Shown in pieces: positions 1-6,932 of a stretch of 15,043 nucleotides of DNA. The notes under the pieces are model-generated. The model ran no database searches, was not told the origin of the DNA, and worked only from the letters and a program-made list of their open reading frames with translations. The stretch comes from Candidatus Omnitrophota bacterium (GTDB taxonomy: Bacteria > Omnitrophota > Gorgyraeia > Duberdicusellales > 4484-171), in contig JAMWDA010000017.1 of the NCBI GenBank assembly GCA_023818995.1, forward strand, positions 1-15,043, read 5' to 3'. The position numbers and the translations under genes are program-made. The number at the start of each line of letters is the position of its first letter. The first letter of the stretch is position 1.

Positions 1-930
1 ATAGGTGTGGATTACCACAAGAGATTTAGTCATCTAACTATGATAGATGCGAAGGAAAGAAGAGTAAAAGAAGCAAAGATATCTAATACCAGCGAAGCAC
101 TACAGAATTTTTTAAAAGAATCCAACAATGGTAAGGCAATGGGTGTATTAGAAGCTGGTAGAAACTGGGAGGTAATGTATGATTTATTAGAAGAAGAACT
201 CAGTGAAGTAAAATTGGCTCATACTTACAAAGTAAAAGTAGATGCTTCAGACAAGGATTAAAACCGATAAGATCGATTCTCGGATTTTAGCCCATCTCTT
301 ACGCACAGACCTTATTCTTGAAGCCTATGTACCTTCTAAAGAGACAAGAAGAGCAAAAGGAAGTTCTTCGCCAGAGGAGGTTCTTTCATCCTGAAATCAA
401 AGATAGACCCCAAATAGTTTATCTCTTTGGCAAATCTGGAAGAGACTGGTTATACTATCTACAGATATCTCAGCCAGATGGAAAATTACTCAAAGAACAA
501 ATAGAGGTTTTGGATAATTTAAACGTTCGTATAAAAAGGATTGATTATTTAGTAGAGATATTGGCTACTCAGCATCCTTATGTAGAAAGATTAAAAACAA
601 TACCAGGTATTGGAAAATTCCTCTCTGTATTAGTTGCTTACGAGAGAGATGATATAAAGAGATTTCCTTCTGAGAAGAAATTTGCTCGCCACATATACGT
701 CTGGGACAAGATTAACTCATGATAAAATAACCCTACAAGGTAACAAATACCAAAGATGGGCTTTAATCGAAGCTCTCCGGCAACAATAAATAAAGATAAT
801 TACTTAAGAGTCTATTATGAGCGTATAAAAAGAACTAAAGGCTCAAACCAAGCAAAGGTAGCTACAGCAAGGAGATTACCAACTATCATTTATAGAGTTC
901 TTTCAAAAGAGAGAAATTATATTGTAAACA
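1..930 (+). pseudogene. IS110-family transposase, frameshifted and 5'-truncated by the window edge
   Basis: This is a decayed transposase of the IS110 family (DEDD RuvC-like catalytic domain plus a C-terminal transposase_20 domain). Reading begins in frame 1 with IGVDYHKRFSHLTMIDAK, carrying the first catalytic Asp, and continues to the Glu of VLEAGRNW. At about 255-262 it shifts to frame 2 (KTDKIDSRILAHLLRTD, the last two Asp residues). At about 320-350 it shifts to frame 3 (EVLRQRRFF through RLKTIPGIGKFLSVLVAYERDDIKRFPS, the C-terminal signature). At about 690-720 it returns to frame 1 (DKITLQGNKYQRWALIEA), and at about 775-785 to frame 3 (KDNYLRVYYERIKRTKGSN to about 930). With at least four frameshifts it cannot make a functional enzyme. 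The true start lies left of the window. Neighbouring genes are intact, so genuine decay is likelier than poor sequence. No element ends or bridge-RNA region could be recognised. Confidence 0.88.
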
Positions 931-1058
931 GCTGGCTGCCTCTTAATAAATCACTATGGTTTCCATTTTGGGGATGCACTCTCAAGGAGATTGGGGAGAG
1001 CCGGAGAAAGACTTTTGAGTGTTGCCTATAGGGCACGAAGGGGAGGTTGATTTAAGGA

Positions 1059-1244
1059 TCTTTCTAATCAAAGAGAGGCAGAAATTATTAACTAATGGAT
1101 GGTAAGGTATCTATTGTTTATAAGGGAAGAAAATTAAAATATACCAAGATACAAACCATTAAAAACCAAAAAGAGCGTTCTTTAGAAGATTTTCTTTTAA
1201 AAGGTGACATTTCTATTTTGCTTTTACAAGTGACACATTTTTAA
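1059..1244 (+). pseudogene. C-terminal remnant of a second transposase (integrase-type, family uncertain)
   Basis: Two short reading-frame pieces look like one broken protein end. The first, about 1059-1091, reads DLSNQREAEIIN followed by a stop. The second, 1095-1244, starts MDGKVSIVYKGRKLKYTKI and ends in a GDIS...HF tail. A basic strand-turn motif of the V-x-Y-K-G-R/K type followed by a KGDIS...HF tail recalls the C-termini of integrase-core (DDE) transposases such as IS481 or ISNCY relatives; this is from memory of the family and was not searched. The 49-residue piece has no evident ribosome binding site and lies between the IS110 wreck and comF, so a free-standing gene is unlikely. What lies at about 930-1058 is not identified; it is somewhat GC-richer than its surroundings and reads RRLGRAGERLLSVAYRARRG in one frame. 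Confidence 0.45.
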
Positions 1245-1252
1245 TTTACAAT
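1223..1252 (+). promoter_or_regulatory. Candidate sigma-70 promoter for comF-lptF-lptG
   Basis: A -35-like TTTACA (1223-1228) is separated by 18 bases from a -10-like TACAAT (1247-1252), each one mismatch from consensus. Transcription would begin near 1259, about 20 bases before the comF start. The -35 and spacer overlap the 3' end of the transposase remnant, so the promoter may derive from the mobile element. This is a visual call only; AT-rich DNA gives many chance matches. Confidence 0.4.
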
Positions 1253-1279
1253 AATTATGGTAATGGTAAAATAAATTTT

Positions 1280-1984
1280 ATGATTAAAGAATATTTAGCT
1301 AATTTAGTTAATGTAATTCTACCTCCTACCTGTTTTGGTTGTGGACGAAAGATAAATAGGGGTATATTATGCGAAGCCTGTTATAGAAAACTCCAGCCGG
1401 TAAAACCACCTTTCTGCCGTAGATGCGGTAAAGAAATATCTCAACAAGAATCAACATTATGTTACCAGTGTCAAAAAAAACAAATATATCATAATATGCT
1501 CATCCCTTGTTTTTATTATAATGATTTAATAAAAAAACTTATTCATCTATTTAAATACTCCCACTACGACTATCTTGCTGAATTTTTCTCTTCACTAATT
1601 ATAAAACATCTTTCCACCTTAGGATTTTCTTTTTCCCACTACGATTACATAACCTATGTCCCATCTCATCATTTGAGATTAAGAGAAAGAGAGTATAACC
1701 AAAGTTATCTTTTAGCAAAACATTTAAGTAATTTTTTTAAAATCACTTTTAACGATAAGATAATTTTCTGTAAGGAAATCAAACCATCACAAACAAAACT
1801 GGAAAGAAACAAACGTCAAGCAAATGTAAAAGATATATTTGAAGTTAGGGAAAACCTCACCAATAAAAGGATTATACTTGTAGATGATATAATCACTACT
1901 GGCTCAACACTCTCAGAATGTAGTAGGGTGTTAAAAGAGAAGGGAGCCGCTTATATAACTCTAATAACGTTAGCTAAAGCATAA
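1280..1984 (+). CDS. comF: ComF family protein (zinc-ribbon phosphoribosyltransferase)
   Basis: 234 residues, the usual ComF length. The N-terminus has four CxxC pairs (Cys18/21, 31/34, 46/49, 61/64) typical of the double-zinc-ribbon segment. The C-terminal half is a type I phosphoribosyltransferase fold with the PRPP-binding motif VDDIITTGST at about residues 201-210. ComF proteins are associated with DNA uptake and with single-stranded DNA handling in competent bacteria, but many non-competent genomes carry one and the substrate is unsettled. No clear Shine-Dalgarno precedes the start; the start was chosen because the alignment to the family begins immediately (hydrophobic lead, then PPTCFGC). 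The stop overlaps the lptF start by one base (TAATG), indicating translational coupling, although the functional link to LPS export is unclear. Confidence 0.9.
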   Translation: MIKEYLANLVNVILPPTCFGCGRKINRGILCEACYRKLQPVKPPFCRRCGKEISQQESTLCYQCQKKQIYHNMLIPCFYYNDLIKKLIHLFKYSHYDYLAEFFSSLIIKHLSTLGFSFSHYDYITYVPSHHLRLREREYNQSYLLAKHLSNFFKITFNDKIIFCKEIKPSQTKLERNKRQANVKDIFEVRENLTNKRIILVDDIITTGSTLSECSRVLKEKGAAYITLITLAKA

Positions 1985-3072
1985 TGAAAATATTAAGAAA
2001 CTATATTTTAAAGGATTTTTTTTCTTCATTTTTCTTTTCTCTCTTATCTCTCACCTTAGTAATGGTCTTAGGTAATCTGATAAAAGTATCAGATATGGTC
2101 ATTAGAAAAGGAGTTTCACTATTAGAAGCTCTAAAAATATTTTCTCTTTTTATACCCTACATTTTAGGATTTACTCTTCCTCTATCCATACTTTTAAGTA
2201 TACTTCTCGTTATGGGCAGATTGATTGCTGATAATGAACTTATTGCTATAAATGTTGCTGGTATCTCTTTTACAAGAATAATGATTGTATTCGTTATTAT
2301 TGGGATAATATTCAGTTTAGCTCTTCTTATCCTTAACGATAAGATTGTGCCTTATTTCCATTACTATTATCGACAGCATATTGCTAATATCTATGCAAAA
2401 AATATTACCGCTATAATTGAGCCAAGGGTATATTTGGATAACTTTACCAACACTATTCTATATGTTGATGATGTAAAAGAAAATAAACTAAGAAATATAT
2501 TTATCTACGAAATAGATGAGAAAGGGGCAAGCAAACTTACCTATGCTAAAAGTGGCAATTTTGTTTTAGATAAAAGTATACTTAAAATGAAATTGGAAAA
2601 TGGTTTTAGAGACGAAATCAATCCAAAGAATAAAAAAGAATTCTACAGATTAGACTTTCAGGTATTTTTCATAGATATTCCTTTACAAAAAGGGGATCAA
2701 CCAGAAATAAAGAAGAAATCATCCGATATGAATATTAAAGAAATTAAAGAGAATATTAATCACTTAAGAAAACTTAATATCCAACCAACCAAATTCCTCA
2801 TAGAATTACACAAAAGGATAAGCCTATCTTTTTCCCCTTTGGTATTCACAATATTAGGGTTTGGTATATCTTTAATTATCCGACACAAAGAGAAATCTAT
2901 TAACTTCGGTGTAGCTATTTTTATTGCTGGTTTATACTATCTACTAATTTTACTGGGAGAGATAATCGTTACCCATAACCTCCTCGCTTCCTTTATAGGT
3001 ATGTGGGCCCCTAACATCTTGGTAGGTTCTATAGGTATATCTCTTATTCTTAAAAATGCGTATATTAGATAA
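1984..3072 (+). CDS. lptF: LPS export ABC transporter permease, LptF/LptG family (first copy, LptF-like)
   Basis: 362 residues of the YjgP/YjgQ permease family, the inner-membrane half of the LptB2FG machine that extracts lipopolysaccharide and passes it to LptC/A/D. The family's opening (MKILRNYILKDFFSSF) leads into three transmembrane segments (roughly residues 10-35, 55-82, 98-120). Next comes a periplasmic beta-jellyroll region (about 125-265), including PRVYLDNFTNTILYVDDV. Three C-terminal transmembrane segments follow (about 275-360). It starts on the last base of the comF stop and overlaps the next permease by 17 bases, so the three genes are co-translated. Which of the two permeases is F and which is G is assigned from order and cannot be proved by eye. 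The ATPase LptB is not in the window. Confidence 0.88.
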   Translation: MKILRNYILKDFFSSFFFSLLSLTLVMVLGNLIKVSDMVIRKGVSLLEALKIFSLFIPYILGFTLPLSILLSILLVMGRLIADNELIAINVAGISFTRIMIVFVIIGIIFSLALLILNDKIVPYFHYYYRQHIANIYAKNITAIIEPRVYLDNFTNTILYVDDVKENKLRNIFIYEIDEKGASKLTYAKSGNFVLDKSILKMKLENGFRDEINPKNKKEFYRLDFQVFFIDIPLQKGDQPEIKKKSSDMNIKEIKENINHLRKLNIQPTKFLIELHKRISLSFSPLVFTILGFGISLIIRHKEKSINFGVAIFIAGLYYLLILLGEIIVTHNLLASFIGMWAPNILVGSIGISLILKNAYIR

Positions 3073-4144
3073 ATACATATTGAAAAAAGTTGTCTATAGT
3101 TATCTACTTGTTTTAACTATCTTCATTGGTTTGCACATTATTATTGAGCTATTTTCTAACTTGAACGATTTTTTAAATTCTAAAATACCTTTTTATCTGG
3201 GGATAAAATATTACATTGCCCTATTACCACTGATATTCTTAAGGACAAGCACATTAGCCATACCTGTAAGCATTATCTTTTCTCTTGGTGAACTTAACAA
3301 AAATAATGAACTAATAAGTATTCGTTCCTGTGGAATAAGCATTATACGTTTATCCTCACCAATAATTATCTTTTCTATTATCCTCTCTTTTTTCTCCCTC
3401 TTTATCCAGGAAAAAATTCTTTTATATTCCCAAAAAGAAGTTGAAGATATAAAACTCCAATATATAGCTAAATCCTCCCAAGATAAAGAGGAAAATAACT
3501 TCTTTTTTCGTGAAAAAAACTATTTATTTTTCGTATCAAAATTTTCGCCACAAGAAAAATCTTTAAACGATGTAATAATCTTGAGAGAAGACCCTTTGGG
3601 AAACCTCAAAGAAAAAATCGTTAGCCGAAAGATAATCTATCAAAACAATCAATGGCAAGGTTACGATGTTATTCAATACCAATTAGATGAGCAAAAGAGG
3701 ATATTAGACAAACCTACATTTTGGGAGAAGAAGAAAATAGAATTGAATATTGAACCTAAAACTATAAAGTTCAAAAAGAGCACTTTTTCCCAATATATGT
3801 CAATAAATTCTATTAGGAAGGAGATAAAACAAATAAAAGATACGCAAACACCTTCTACATTTTTTTATAACTTAGTTATAGATTATCATAGGAAGCTTGC
3901 TGAACCTTTTTCTCATCTTTTCCTAAGTTTAGGTGTATTGCCTTTCGCTTTGGAAATAAAAAAAAGAAAAGTTGGATTATCAGCGATAAGTGTTGGGTTT
4001 ATATTTGGATTTACATACTATCTTCTACTCTCCATTAGTACTTCCTTAGGTAAATTAGGGATTATTATACCTTGGTTAAGTTGCTGGGTAGCTCCTTTAG
4101 CTTTTTCCATTATAGGCATAACTGGTATTTTTCTTATGCAATGA
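3056..4144 (+). CDS. lptG: LPS export ABC transporter permease, LptF/LptG family (second copy, LptG-like)
   Basis: 362 residues, the same family and length as the gene before it and expected to form the heterodimer with it. The start motif MRILDKYILKKVVYSYLLV is the family signature. Transmembrane segments are at roughly residues 12-35, 50-80 and 95-118, then a periplasmic domain to about 270 (contains NYLFFVSKF), then three C-terminal segments ending WVAPLAFSIIGITGIFLMQ. The start lies 17 bases inside the upstream permease, which indicates translational coupling, and no separate Shine-Dalgarno is evident. Its last 48 bases are antisense to the 3' end of the alanine racemase gene, so there is no room for a conventional terminator between them. 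Confidence 0.88.
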   Translation: MRILDKYILKKVVYSYLLVLTIFIGLHIIIELFSNLNDFLNSKIPFYLGIKYYIALLPLIFLRTSTLAIPVSIIFSLGELNKNNELISIRSCGISIIRLSSPIIIFSIILSFFSLFIQEKILLYSQKEVEDIKLQYIAKSSQDKEENNFFFREKNYLFFVSKFSPQEKSLNDVIILREDPLGNLKEKIVSRKIIYQNNQWQGYDVIQYQLDEQKRILDKPTFWEKKKIELNIEPKTIKFKKSTFSQYMSINSIRKEIKQIKDTQTPSTFFYNLVIDYHRKLAEPFSHLFLSLGVLPFALEIKKRKVGLSAISVGFIFGFTYYLLLSISTSLGKLGIIIPWLSCWVAPLAFSIIGITGIFLMQ

Positions 4145-5248
4145 ATTCTTATAGAAACGAGGTATTTTTAAAGATAGATTTGTTACTATCTCATAAGGTA
4201 TCGTGCCTGCCCACTTAGCTATATTCTCAACGTTAACTTCTAAATCCTTCTTTCTACCTATAAGAATAACCTCATCACCAACCTTTACAGAAGATGTATC
4301 CTTTAAATTTACCATAATATGGTCCATACAAACTCTACCAACAACATCAAACAAACGATTGGAAACAATAACTTTACCTCTGTTAGAAAGTGCCCAGGGA
4401 TAACCATCAGCGTAACCTACACTTACAGTAGCGATATAACAAGATTTAGAAGCAATAAAAGTTCTACCGTAACTTATACTTCTACCTTTTCCCACTCTTT
4501 TTATAAAAACTACTCTTGATTTTAAAGAAAGAACAGGCTCTACATTTATTTTTAAATTTGCTGATGGTTTTATACCATAAAGAAGTATTCCTGGTCTAAC
4601 CAAATTGAAATGAGATTGAGGATAATTAACTATCCCACAACTATTAGCGCAATGTATATATTTAAACTCTATACCTTTATTCTTTAATTGACAAATCAAT
4701 TGATTAAAAATATCTATCTGATATTTCGTAAAGTGCCTATCAACATCTGCTGAGGAAAAATGTGTAGCTAAACCCTCAATAAAAATATTTCTAAGAATTT
4801 TCAGGGAATCTACAAATTTAATTATCTCTTTATACCAAGGACCGATTCTACCCATTCCTGTATCTACCTTTATATGAACTGGTAGGCGTATATTTTTGGC
4901 TTTTGCACATCTATTTAAACGAGAGGCGAAATTAATATCCACCACAAGAGGAGTTATCCTATATCTAATAAACTCTTCTACAAATTGTGGCATTACCGCG
5001 GTTAAAACAAGTATGGGTTGTTTGATACCTTCTTTTCTCAAAGTAATCGCCTCTTCAAGACTACCCACACCAAAAAAATCTACTCCTTTTAAAGCAAACT
5101 CTTTAGCTATACAAACTAAGCCATGGCCATAAGCTTCTTGCTTTACCGTAGCCATTATTTTCGTTTTCTTACCAACAATATGTTTTATTCTATCTAAATT
5201 TCTTCTTAAAGCTCCCAAATCAATATCAATCCACAATTGTCTATACAT
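4097..5248 (-). CDS. alr: Alanine racemase
   Basis: 383 residues, a typical length. It is a PLP-dependent fold-type III enzyme interconverting L- and D-alanine for peptidoglycan. The N-terminal barrel begins WIDIDLGAL; the PLP lysine is Lys36 in VKQEAYGHG (the more usual form is K-A-N/D-AYGHG). The second catalytic base is Tyr279 in VGYADGY, and GRVCMDHIMV follows in the C-terminal domain. VRPGILLYG (about 217-225) is another family signature. All expected catalytic residues are present. An AGGGA-like ribosome binding site lies about 7 bases before the ATG. The last ~15 residues extend past the usual family end and lie opposite lptG, suggesting drift of the stop codon. It is separated from prsR by 260 bp and is probably its own transcription unit. 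Confidence 0.93.
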   Translation of the reverse strand: MYRQLWIDIDLGALRRNLDRIKHIVGKKTKIMATVKQEAYGHGLVCIAKEFALKGVDFFGVGSLEEAITLRKEGIKQPILVLTAVMPQFVEEFIRYRITPLVVDINFASRLNRCAKAKNIRLPVHIKVDTGMGRIGPWYKEIIKFVDSLKILRNIFIEGLATHFSSADVDRHFTKYQIDIFNQLICQLKNKGIEFKYIHCANSCGIVNYPQSHFNLVRPGILLYGIKPSANLKINVEPVLSLKSRVVFIKRVGKGRSISYGRTFIASKSCYIATVSVGYADGYPWALSNRGKVIVSNRLFDVVGRVCMDHIMVNLKDTSSVKVGDEVILIGRKKDLEVNVENIAKWAGTIPYEIVTNLSLKIPRFYKNSLHKKNTSYAYNGKS

Positions 5249-5508
5249 ATTAATTCCCTAATCAACTTCCAATAAAGGTATAACTTTACTCTTCCATATA
5301 TTACCCACTATCATTTCTTTACTTTCTGTTAAAGTTTATCATACTATTAAAGTATTTTCAACAATTAACGGCTGAAATTGGGAGGAAGAGTTGGAATACT
5401 TAAACTGTTTATAATTGAGCGTTTATATTTAACTTGATACTCTGAATATATGGCTTTTGGGGTAGGATTATTGCTAATTGAGCATATATAATTTAAGTAG
5501 GTATAAAA
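5249..5508. other. 260-bp stretch without a gene between alr and prsR
   Basis: No coding frame, RNA gene or copy of the intergenic palindrome was found here. It should hold the alr promoter and the end of the prsR transcript. No convincing intrinsic terminator is visible: the only inverted repeat near the prsR stop is a 5-bp AGTAG/CTACT stem with no GC clamp and no T run. An A/G-rich patch at about 5374-5394 is the only compositional feature. Confidence 0.5.
5338..5364 (-). promoter_or_regulatory. Weak candidate promoter for alr
   Basis: On the minus strand a TATGAT box (5338-5343) lies 15 bases downstream of TTGTTG (5359-5364), about 95 bases before the alr start. The -10 is one mismatch from consensus, but the spacer is short and the region is AT-rich, so this could be chance. 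Confidence 0.2.
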
Positions 5509-6876
5509 CTACTCTGGACTAATCTTATACTTTTTCATCAAATCGTATAAAGTTGGTCGGCTAATCCCTAACATCTTAGCCGCCAAACTTAAATTACCTT
5601 TACTTTCACCTATAGCCTTCTTTATAAATTTACTCTCTATATACTGGCGAGCATCTTTCAAAGAAAATTTACCCAAATAATCATTCTCCCCATTTTCTTT
5701 AACTAAACCTAACTCTAAAGGACTAATAAATGGACCATCGGCAAGAATTAAAGCGCGTCTAACTCTATTCTCCAACTCTCTAACATTTCCTGGCCAAGAA
5801 AAACTAACCATTGACTCACGAGCTTCTTTAGTAAATCCTTTAATATCTTTGTTAGGCACCTCTGTCTTATATTTATTCAAAAAATAATTAGCCAAGAGCA
5901 TAATATCATCTCCTCGCTCTCTTAAAGGAGGCAAATCAATATTAATAACACTCAAACGATAATACAAATCCTCTCGGAACTTATTCTCCTCAATTTTCTT
6001 TTTCAAATCACTATTAGTAGCAGCAATTACTCTTACATCCAATTCAATAGGGGTATTACCTCCTACTCTTTCAATAATGCGTTCCTGTAAGAACCTTAAG
6101 ATTTTAACCTGCAGATTAAGGCTCATCTCTCCTATCTCATCGAGGAACACAGTTCCTCTATTAGCTACTTCCAATTTACCTATTTTTCTTGCATAGGCAT
6201 CGGTAAATGCTCCTTTTTCGTGGCCGAACAATTCACTCTCTAAGAGATTTTCGGGAATAGCACCGCAATTTATTACTATAAAAGGATTACCTTTGCGTAA
6301 ACTCAAATAATGGATTGCTTTAGCTACTAACTCCTTCCCTGTTCCACTCTCTCCTGTAACTAAAACCGTAGCATCAGTAGTAGCCACTTTACGAATAAGT
6401 CTAAAAATATCCTCCATCTGGGGAGAAGTTCCCACCATTTCTTCAAACTTAAACTTTTTCTCAATCTCCTCGGTTAATCTATGATTCTCCACTTCCAACC
6501 CTTGAATATAAAAAGCTCTCCGTAACACAATCTTTAATTCCTCTATATTTACTGGCTTTAAATAATAATCAAAGGCTCCTTTACTGATAGATTCTAAAGC
6601 TAAATCCTTAGAATTATTACCTGTGACCATAATTATTTTAGTAAAAGGGGAAAAACTCTTAATTCTATCTAAAAGTTCTATACCATCTTTCCCGGAATTT
6701 ACCAAACCATTCAAATTAATATCTAAAAACACTAACTCCGGTTTGAACTCTCTCAATAATCTTAAAGCTTCATCGTAATTATCAGAAGTAACCACTTCGT
6801 AATCACTTTCCAAAGCCCATTTAAGCTGTTTAAGTAAACCTAAATCATCATCCACAATTAACAATTTAGCCTTCAT
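5509..6876 (-). CDS. prsR: PrsR-type sigma-54-dependent response regulator (NtrC family)
   Basis: 455 residues with three domains. The receiver (about 1-125) has phospho-acceptor Asp52 in LVFLDINL, Thr85 and Lys107. The AAA+ sigma-54 activation domain (about 145-375) has Walker A GESGTGKE at 175-182, the sigma-54-contacting loop at 222-227 and Walker B VFLDEIG at 243-249. A Fis-type helix-turn-helix ends the protein (AAKMLGISRPTLYDLMKKY). The receiver details LKWAL, a lengthened loop after the Asp, and LRRAF match my recollection of PEP-CTERM system regulator PrsR, and the neighbouring gene is PrsK-like, so the pair is well supported. The sigma-54 loop reads GAFTDA instead of GAFTGA, a variant also met in other activators. 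A G-rich Shine-Dalgarno directly precedes the ATG. It would activate sigma-54 promoters of polysaccharide or sorting genes; no target promoter was recognised here. Confidence 0.88.
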   Translation of the reverse strand: MKAKLLIVDDDLGLLKQLKWALESDYEVVTSDNYDEALRLLREFKPELVFLDINLNGLVNSGKDGIELLDRIKSFSPFTKIIMVTGNNSKDLALESISKGAFDYYLKPVNIEELKIVLRRAFYIQGLEVENHRLTEEIEKKFKFEEMVGTSPQMEDIFRLIRKVATTDATVLVTGESGTGKELVAKAIHYLSLRKGNPFIVINCGAIPENLLESELFGHEKGAFTDAYARKIGKLEVANRGTVFLDEIGEMSLNLQVKILRFLQERIIERVGGNTPIELDVRVIAATNSDLKKKIEENKFREDLYYRLSVINIDLPPLRERGDDIMLLANYFLNKYKTEVPNKDIKGFTKEARESMVSFSWPGNVRELENRVRRALILADGPFISPLELGLVKENGENDYLGKFSLKDARQYIESKFIKKAIGESKGNLSLAAKMLGISRPTLYDLMKKYKISPE

Positions 6877-6886
6877 ACCCCCCCCT

Positions 6887-6924
6887 TTCCACCCGCCGGG
6901 TGGATTCTACCCGGCGGGTGGAAT
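6887..6924. repeat. Intergenic palindrome A: inverted doublet in the prsK-prsR junction
   Basis: Two 17-base units stand back to back with one T between them. A1 (6888-6904) is TCCACCCGCCGGGTGGA, C-centred. A2 (6906-6922) is TCTACCCGGCGGGTGGA, G-centred, with one C-to-T change. A2 extends to 6904-6924 and is followed by AAAA. Each unit can fold alone, or the two can pair with each other. The doublet fills most of the 56-bp gap and ends about 11 bases before the prsR start. There is no T run on the coding strand, so it is not a standard terminator. Confidence 0.9.
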
Positions 6925-6932
6925 AAAAAGGT

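Noticed and set aside
4203..5132. Plus-strand open frames opposite alr
   Set aside because: Antisense shadows of a clearly conserved gene.
5455..5478. Sigma-54 -24/-12-like sequence on the + strand (GG, 10 bases, GC in GGGGTAGGATTATTGCT)
   Set aside because: The spacing fits, but the TGGCAC element is poor and it would drive antisense transcription into prsR.
5497..5517. Terminator hairpin after prsR
   Set aside because: Only a 5-bp AGTAG/CTACT stem with a large AT loop; too weak to call.
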